A DNA stretch of 5,739 bases from Thermoflexales bacterium (lineage in GTDB: Bacteria > Chloroflexota > Anaerolineae > Fen-1058): NCBI GenBank assembly GCA_030834835.1, contig JAUQXD010000840.1, positions 1 to 5,739 of the forward strand, in the 5' to 3' direction. How positions within the stretch are numbered: the stretch's first letter is position 1; every line of letters begins with the position of its first letter. This document shows positions 1-4,491 of this stretch, one piece after another. The translations under genes and the position numbers were made by a program. The notes under the pieces were generated by a model, which searched no databases, was not told where the DNA came from, and saw only the letters and a program-made list of their open reading frames with translations.

Positions 1-976
1 GTTGCTCGCGTGAATTCGTTTTGCGAATGGCGATCACGCCCAGCACTGCCAGCGCGATTTGCGGCCAGCCCAGGCTGATGCGTAAAGGCGGATTGAGCAG
101 TAACGGATCAGAGACGCCCGGCCCGCCGAACACTTCGCTCAGTGCGACGAAGTTGAAGTGATAGTCGTTGCCACGCGCCGAGTGCGTCAGGTATAACTGC
201 ACTGCATTACCTTCGGCCAGGGCGGGCAGCCAGAAGAAGGCAGTGAGCGCCAGACTGATGAGCGCTGCGAATAGCGTAATGCGTAATGCGTATTGCGTAT
301 TGCGTGATGAGTACGCAGTAAGCAGTACGCAATACGCCAGCAGTATCGGCGTGAAGATCAAACTGGAAATGTTGTGCGTCAACAGCAGCGCCGCATACGT
401 GATAACGGCCAGGGCAAAATCGCGGCGGCGGCCCAGGATCATCAAGCGTCGAAACGCCCATAAAATCAGCGGCAGCAGCGCCAGCGCCAGCACTTCGGGT
501 TGATTGGCCCGCGTGATTGCGCCGATGAGCGTGTAAGGCGCGGCCATGTACACCAGCCCGGCAACGACGCCCGCCGATCGATCGAAGAGATCACTGACCC
601 ACAGCAGCATCGCCTGCCCGGCGGCGATGACGCCGAAAGCCAGCACCAGATTCAACGCCAGCGGAAAATCTGCGCCCAGTTTGTGTACCGTTTCGATGGC
701 GTAGTAGCCCAGTGGTTCGCGATAATTGAAAAATGGGAAGCCGTAGCCGAAGGCCAGATCGGGAAACCAGCGCGGATAGAGCAGACCGTCGCCGATGGCG
801 CGATCGAGGGCGACCGTGCGAAAGATATGCAGCGCGCCGTCGTCGGTACACAACGGCGAGCCTTGCAGCAACGGCGCAACCAGGATCAGGCCGGCCAGGG
901 CCAATGACAAATGACTAATGATCAATGACCAATGATCAATGATCAATGCATGCCGGTGGGAAGAGGAATGAATCAT
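1..976 (-). CDS. Multi-spanning membrane protein, PTPS-related/YfhO-like GT-C family (C-terminus beyond window)
   Basis: The frame is open from ATG 976-974 to the window edge, giving 325 residues with the C-terminus missing. An N-terminal helix (about 10-37) precedes an outward loop with D45-D46, H50 and R53, then W70 and a GYG motif (77-79). About seven more hydrophobic segments follow. Later landmarks are TRANQPEV (155-162), THN (200-202) and AFFWLPALAE (246-255). This pattern is characteristic of the membrane family named '6-pyruvoyl-tetrahydropterin synthase related' (Pfam PTPS_related), which is GT-C-like and is not a pterin enzyme. The acidic pair in the first loop would be the candidate catalytic site for lipid-linked sugar transfer; this is inference. 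It lies 111 bp downstream of the GT39-like gene and is probably co-transcribed. No Shine-Dalgarno is visible. Two heptamer arrays are translated within it, at residues 9-25 and 214-235, the second between two helices. ATG 976 is chosen because no later in-frame ATG precedes the family's core. Confidence 0.85.
   Translation of the reverse strand, partial: MIHSSSHRHALIIDHWSLIISHLSLALAGLILVAPLLQGSPLCTDDGALHIFRTVALDRAIGDGLLYPRWFPDLAFGYGFPFFNYREPLGYYAIETVHKLGADFPLALNLVLAFGVIAAGQAMLLWVSDLFDRSAGVVAGLVYMAAPYTLIGAITRANQPEVLALALLPLILWAFRRLMILGRRRDFALAVITYAALLLTHNISSLIFTPILLAYCVLLTAYSSRNTQYALRITLFAALISLALTAFFWLPALAEGNAVQLYLTHSARGNDYHFNFVALSEVFGGPGVSDPLLLNPPLRISLGWPQIALAVLGVIAIRKTNSREQ
274..337. repeat. 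Inverted pair of heptamer arrays inside coding sequence
   Basis: On the + strand, five 7 bp units of the form gcgtaWt run from 274 to 308. After one base, four units of the opposite sense (agtacgc, agtaagc, agtacgc, aatacgc) run from 310 to 337. Bases 288-301 can pair with 324-337 at 13 of 14 positions around a 22-base loop. The array is read in frame on the minus strand as residues 214-235 (AYCVLLTAYSS then RNTQYALRIT), which lie at the end of one predicted helix and the loop before the helix leading to the FFWLPAL motif. Confidence 0.9.
902..950. repeat. Heptamer array (CAATGAY) forming the N-terminus of the downstream membrane gene
   Basis: Seven consecutive 7 bp units in exact phase on the + strand: caatgac, aaatgac, taatgat, caatgac, caatgat, caatgat, caatgca. 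On the minus strand they are translated as residues 9-25 (ALIIDHWSLIISHLSL), which form the start of the first predicted helix. A perfect run of the atcattg unit would give an in-frame TGA every 21 bp; in this copy the bases at those positions are changed and no stop occurs. The word is close to the CAATGAA unit at 3554-3588. Confidence 0.9.
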
Positions 977-1086
977 GGAATCAACGAGAAAGCGAATCAG
1001 CGATGAAGCGAGTCGGCGAATCAACCGACTACCGATTGACCAATCGACTGATTGACCGATCTACCAATCTACCAACCTACCAACCA
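967..1086. repeat. Octamer array filling the intergenic spacer and supplying a start codon
   Basis: Fifteen degenerate 8 bp units in exact phase, grading from gaatc-type words (atggaatc 975-982, agcgaatc 991-998, ggcgaatc 1015-1022) through accgattg (1031-1038) and accaatcg (1039-1046) to accaatct (1063-1070) and accaacct (1071-1078). The array begins within the first codons of the downstream gene, includes its ATG (976-974), and ends one base before the stop codon of the upstream gene (1090-1088). Cgattg (1033-1038) and caatcg (1041-1046) form a short inverted repeat. It leaves little room for ordinary signals between the two genes, and none was recognised. Confidence 0.85.
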
Positions 1087-1087
1087 A

Positions 1088-4000
1088 CTATCTCACAATC
1101 ACCGGCGGCTCCAGGCTGACCTGCCCTTCGCCGGTCGCGGCGTCGATCAGGTGTGCGCCGTCAAGCGGATTATACAGACCCACCACCACGCGATACGCGC
1201 CGGGCGGCGTGTCCGGCGGAATCGTCAATGGGTAGACATCTTCGATGATCTGATCCGTCACCCACGACGTCGTGGGCATGCCGCTGCCCTGCGGTGCAGC
1301 ATCGATCTGCGTGAGCACCTGGCCGTTAAACGACTCCAGCCGCACAAAGACGGTATACAAATCGTCGGTGGTCGTGCCTGCTCGCCAGTATAACGTTACC
1401 GGCAGCGGCGAGCCGGGTCGCTGCATGCCCGGCGGAAATTGCGCACCGATCAGGTGAATAGCTGGATCGCTGAAGGTCACATTGAGTGTGGGCGAGACGG
1501 GCAGCGTAAACGATCGCTCACGCTCCAACAAACGAACATCAAAGGGCTTGAACAGCTCATCGGAGAGCAACGAATCATCGGGTGCGGTCACGCCAAGGAA
1601 GACTTGATAATCGGCTTTAGTCAGTTCCACCGGAAAGCGCAGTGCGTAGCGCGCGCTGATCACATCGCCCTTGCGCCACAACGATGTGGCGTATGGGCTG
1701 AGCGGCAGGCGCGTACTGAACATCTTGCGATTGGCCTGATCGCGCACTTCCCAGATCACGCCCAGGTCGGGCAGCGTCTCGGCGCAGCTGCGCCAGATCA
1801 CGTTGACGGTCCACAGATCGCCGTTGATGACGACGCCTGGCCCGCTGTCAAAGCCCAGCACTTCGATCTGATCGGACCAGGTGTGCGTGAAGGGATATTC
1901 GATCTGGCGGCGCAGCGTTTGCAGAGGGCGCGTCAGCGCCGGCAGCTCGACCTGGGCCAACGCCGGCGCGGTGCCTGAGAAAGCGCCAGTGGCGCTGAAT
2001 AGACCGACGCGCTGCCCGTCAGTTTGATCGACGCTGACCCGCACGCCGTACATACCGGGCGGCGCTTCGTCCGGTATGTTGACGCTCAGTACTTGATCGC
2101 TTACCTGTCCGATCGGCCAACGCTGCGACGGGAACTGCGCCTGATCTTGAATCGCGCCGCCGCCGGCGTTCCACACTTCGCCGCCCGCATCGATCAATTG
2201 CAGCGTCACCGAATACGCCGGAGTGCTGGCCGTCAGCGCTTGCCAGCGCAGCGTGATCACCGCATTGCGTTCGCGTGGCGCGGCGTCGATGCCCAGCAAG
2301 GCGAAGTTGCCGTTGAACTGCGCGCGCAGCGGCTCAAGCCGGCCCAGTTGACCGGGCTTCAGATCGTACGCTTCCACCTGCGTGCCCGCCAGCTGGGAAG
2401 CCGGGGCCAATTGCGCGGCCTGTCCCAGCCAGTCTCGCAACTGCGCCTGCACTACCGGCGAAGCGGCTTCGCTCCACACAAACCACAGGCGGCGATAGCG
2501 CGTGCTGAGATCATTCAGCGTCTGTTCGATCTGCAGCGGCGTGATCTCGCGCGGCAATTCCACCTGCTGCGCGGCGCCCACATACCGGCGCGAGACCGGC
2601 AGATCGATCAACGTGATGACGGCGTCCGTCGCGGGATCGGCTTGCGCCAGTCGGGCGGCCTGTTCTTCGGCCCGATCGTTGATCAACACCCAGGCGGCCG
2701 TTACGTTGCCGATCGAGATGGCGTGGACGATCGAGCCGTGCTGCTCTAACCGTGAAAACAATTTGGGATCGAGTTGACGTTCGCTCAACGTCACCACGTA
2801 GTAATCGCCGAGTTCCAGCCCGTCGTCGTTCAGCAGCGTCGCGCGGCCGCTGAAGATCGGCGCGAAGGATGGCACGGCCGCGGTAGCCGCTGTCGATTGC
2901 AAGCCATTGGGTTGATCGTTGATCCAGTTAGCTGCCGCGCCCAGACCCTCGCCCCAGCCCACCGCAAAATGTTGCTGCGCTTCGGCCGGACCGCCCAGCA
3001 GCAGGTTGTAGTGCATCAAGAGATACGGCCAGTACGCCAGCGTGATCGCCGCCGCCCCGATCGAGGCGAGCGGGCCTATCCAGCGCGATTGGATTTGCCC
3101 GTAGCCCCAGGCCGCGATCGGGATCAGCATGGTCAGCGCGGGCAGCAGGTATCGATCGTACTTCTTGGCAACGGGCGTGATGGCGATCATGAACAGCAGG
3201 GAGAAAGCAAGAAACATGATGCACGATGCAAGATGCGGCATGATCGTTTGCTTCTTGCCTCCTGCCTCCTGCATCTTGCTTCCCGCATCTTGCATCTTGC
3301 TTCTTGCATCCTGCACGCGGAGCGTGCTTCTGGTGATAAGCACACCCGCAATCAACGCGATGACCAGGCCAATCATTACCACGGGCGTCAGGCGATAGAT
3401 CAGGGCAGTCGGATAAAACTCCGGGCCGTGATTGAGCACGTACTGGCCTTCAAAGAACGTGGGCCGTACCGGGTTCGCGCTGAGGAAGGCGGCCAGCCCC
3501 ACGATGCCGTTGAACGTGCCCGCCGCATCGACCCACATGGCGGGATAGAGGAGAATGAACAATGAACAATGAACAATGAACAATGTTAGAAAGCTAAACA
3601 GCGCGCGATTGAGACTCAGGTGTCGGGCGAGCACGGCGATGACTAAAACTAGCGCGGTGAAGGGCAATAGAAACAGCGCCGGCGATTTGCTTAAAAATGC
3701 TAAGGCGGCAAACGCGCCCGACAGCGCAAACCAGCGATAACTCCCTCGCCCTGTCGGGGAGAGGGTTGGGGGTGAGGGGCGGATCCCGATTAGCAACGCC
3801 AGCACCGACAACAGCATAAACGTCGTCAACAACCCATCGACGTGCAGCAGGCCGCCCAGGCTGGCTGCAAACGGATCGAGTGCCAGCAAGCAGCCGGCAA
3901 TCACGGCGATGCGTTGATCAAACAATCGTCGCAGCAGCCACAGCGCCACGACGATGCCTAGCGCATTAACAAGGATCACGGGCAGGCGCGCAAACGTCAG

Positions 4001-4345
4001 AAACACGCCCAGGCGTTTGAAGGCTTCGGCGTTTTCCGGTGCGAGTGAAGTGAGTCCGCTCAGCCAGTCGATGGCCTCGGTCGAGGCCGTGGGATCGACG
4101 GCGCGCTTGACAGCAATGCCCAGCGAGCCGAGCCACATCGTCGTTACGCCGGGATGGCCCATCTGCGCGGTGGCCGCCCAGTCGCCGCGTGCCAACGCCT
4201 GGCTGAAGTTGAGCGAGCGCAGCACCCAGACCGGCTCATCGGGCGTGACGTAGTTCTTCAACGCGCCCGCGCGCGCAAACACAGCCAGCGCAAAAATCAT
4301 CAGCGCCAGCCACAGGAATGAATATCGTCGAAGGAAGGCCATCAT
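1088..4345 (-). CDS. GT39/PMT-like membrane glycosyltransferase with three C-terminal beta-sandwich modules
   Basis: Complete 1085-residue protein with TAG stop at 1090-1088. Helix 1 (about 7-26) leads into the first outer loop, which carries TPDEPVW with D36-E37, the acidic pair expected in GT39/PMT/ArnT-type GT-C enzymes, and GHPG (63-66). Further landmarks are HVDG (168-171), LYPAMW (266-271) and PVAKKYDRYLLP (391-402). About 11-12 helices end near 446. A soluble region follows (WGEGLGAAANWI 464-475; DYYVVTLSERQ 514-524), then an unassigned stretch of about 575-665. Three beta-sandwich modules lie at about 672-800, 808-942 and 945-1085. The last contains VTLYWRA, YTVFVRL, PTTSW and PPGAYRVVVGLYN. 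Predicted role: sugar transfer from a polyprenyl-phosphate donor at the outer membrane face, with modules outside the cell; substrates unknown. The C-terminal half aligns with the upstream neighbour, so they are tandem paralogues. Repeat-derived peptides occupy about 190-202, 253-264 and 343-380. No clear ribosome site precedes ATG 4345; ATG 4342 is an equal alternative. Confidence 0.9.
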   Translation of the reverse strand: MMAFLRRYSFLWLALMIFALAVFARAGALKNYVTPDEPVWVLRSLNFSQALARGDWAATAQMGHPGVTTMWLGSLGIAVKRAVDPTASTEAIDWLSGLTSLAPENAEAFKRLGVFLTFARLPVILVNALGIVVALWLLRRLFDQRIAVIAGCLLALDPFAASLGGLLHVDGLLTTFMLLSVLALLIGIRPSPPTLSPTGRGSYRWFALSGAFAALAFLSKSPALFLLPFTALVLVIAVLARHLSLNRALFSFLTLFIVHCSLFILLYPAMWVDAAGTFNGIVGLAAFLSANPVRPTFFEGQYVLNHGPEFYPTALIYRLTPVVMIGLVIALIAGVLITRSTLRVQDARSKMQDAGSKMQEAGGKKQTIMPHLASCIMFLAFSLLFMIAITPVAKKYDRYLLPALTMLIPIAAWGYGQIQSRWIGPLASIGAAAITLAYWPYLLMHYNLLLGGPAEAQQHFAVGWGEGLGAAANWINDQPNGLQSTAATAAVPSFAPIFSGRATLLNDDGLELGDYYVVTLSERQLDPKLFSRLEQHGSIVHAISIGNVTAAWVLINDRAEEQAARLAQADPATDAVITLIDLPVSRRYVGAAQQVELPREITPLQIEQTLNDLSTRYRRLWFVWSEAASPVVQAQLRDWLGQAAQLAPASQLAGTQVEAYDLKPGQLGRLEPLRAQFNGNFALLGIDAAPRERNAVITLRWQALTASTPAYSVTLQLIDAGGEVWNAGGGAIQDQAQFPSQRWPIGQVSDQVLSVNIPDEAPPGMYGVRVSVDQTDGQRVGLFSATGAFSGTAPALAQVELPALTRPLQTLRRQIEYPFTHTWSDQIEVLGFDSGPGVVINGDLWTVNVIWRSCAETLPDLGVIWEVRDQANRKMFSTRLPLSPYATSLWRKGDVISARYALRFPVELTKADYQVFLGVTAPDDSLLSDELFKPFDVRLLERERSFTLPVSPTLNVTFSDPAIHLIGAQFPPGMQRPGSPLPVTLYWRAGTTTDDLYTVFVRLESFNGQVLTQIDAAPQGSGMPTTSWVTDQIIEDVYPLTIPPDTPPGAYRVVVGLYNPLDGAHLIDAATGEGQVSLEPPVIVR
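3207..3317. repeat. Inverted pair of heptamer arrays inside coding sequence
   Basis: Right arm: nine consecutive in-phase 7 bp units at 3248-3310 of the type ttgcatc/ttgcttc/ctgcctc, then a partial tenth. Left arm: units of opposite sense at 3207-3234 (gcaagaa, acatgat, gcacgat, gcaagat). Bases 3221-3236 can pair with 3285-3300 at 15 of 16 positions. On the minus strand the block is translated as residues 343-380 of the GT39-like protein: a lysine-rich hydrophilic stretch (VQDARSKMQDAGSKMQEAGG) followed by HLASCIMFLA, which starts the next helix. It therefore forms an enlarged loop between helices. Confidence 0.92.
3313..3327. repeat. Short perfect hairpin next to the heptamer array
   Basis: Gcacgc (3313-3318) and gcgtgc (3322-3327) are perfect inverted repeats around the three-base loop gga. 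The hairpin overlaps the outer end of the heptamer array at 3207-3317 and lies inside the coding sequence, around residues 340-345. It may be a boundary sequence of the inserted repeat; that is inference. Confidence 0.6.
3554..3588. repeat. Perfect heptamer array (AATGAAC x4) encoding a membrane helix core
   Basis: Four identical 7 bp units (3554-3560, 3561-3567, 3568-3574, 3575-3581) plus a diverged fifth. Read on the minus strand as GTTCATT, the unit yields the seven-residue cycle L-F-I-V-H-C-S, so residues about 253-264 (LTLFIVHCSLFI) of the GT39-like protein come from the repeat. They sit in the predicted helix just before LYPAMW. The + strand reading would contain TGA, so only this orientation is open. 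It is the least diverged array here and so the likeliest to slip. Confidence 0.92.
3741..3780. repeat. GC-rich ccctc/gaggg repeat read through in frame
   Basis: Ccctc (3743-3747) pairs with gaggg (3761-3765) and ccc (3749-3751) with ggg (3757-3759), with one mismatch and a five-base loop; a ggttgggggtgagggg tail follows. On the minus strand it is read as RPSPPTLSPTGRGS, residues 189-202, in a predicted loop between helices. This word resembles a dispersed repeat known from many GC-rich bacteria that is often translated as peptides of the type PPHPNPLPEGEG. Assignment to that repeat type is from memory, not a search. Confidence 0.75.
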
Positions 4346-4380
4346 TGAGACATACGACCGTGATTATTCTCAACTACTGT

Positions 4381-4484
4381 GTTGTCATTCCCGCGCGCGC
4401 CTGGCGGGAATCCAGCCATTCACTGCTGCGTTGCGCTCATTGAGAATGTGGATGCCCGATGGAAACGTTCGGGCATGACGACAG
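4381..4484. repeat. Intergenic double-hairpin element (tcattcccg...cgggcatga ends)
   Basis: Two 8 bp perfect hairpins with nine-base loops: attcccgc 4387-4394 with gcgggaat 4404-4411, and atgcccga 4452-4459 with tcgggcat 4469-4476. The outer ends are also inverted (tcattcccg near 4386 against cgggcatga near 4471-4478), giving a nested, MITE/REP-like structure of about 100 bp. Sequences of the form gtcattcccgcg...gcgggaatccag are a dispersed bacterial repeat type. The element lies between the stop of one minus-strand gene (4492) and the start of the next (4345), so it would be transcribed and could act as an mRNA processing or attenuation structure. No T-run follows either stem. Confidence 0.75.
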
Positions 4485-4491
4485 GGCCAAT

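Noticed and set aside
1..976. Pterin biosynthesis enzyme (6-pyruvoyl-tetrahydropterin synthase)
   Set aside because: The family name is misleading; the visible protein is a polytopic membrane protein with GT-C-like landmarks and no soluble PTPS fold or zinc-binding histidines.
902..1086. CRISPR array
   Set aside because: Units are 7 or 8 bp, contiguous and degenerate, with no spacers of 25-40 bp and no long conserved repeat.
1439..1978. + strand open frame of 179 codons
   Set aside because: Entirely antisense to the beta-sandwich modules of the 1085-residue protein, whose frame matches its paralogue. No recognisable motif.
2024..3565. Long + strand open frames at 2024-2749 and 2774-3565
   Set aside because: They lie antisense within the GT39-like gene, are rich in R/Q/H without domain motifs, and the second even translates the heptamer array. 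They are antisense open frames of a GC-rich gene.
4346..4380. Promoter for the 1085-residue gene (TTGAGA ... TATGTC on the minus strand)
   Set aside because: The boxes are only 14 bases apart and the -10-like box is a few bases from the ATG; too weak to list.
4381..4484. Rho-independent terminator after the right-hand gene
   Set aside because: Both stems are perfect but neither is followed by a T-run in the minus-strand direction, and the paired outer ends fit a dispersed repeat better.
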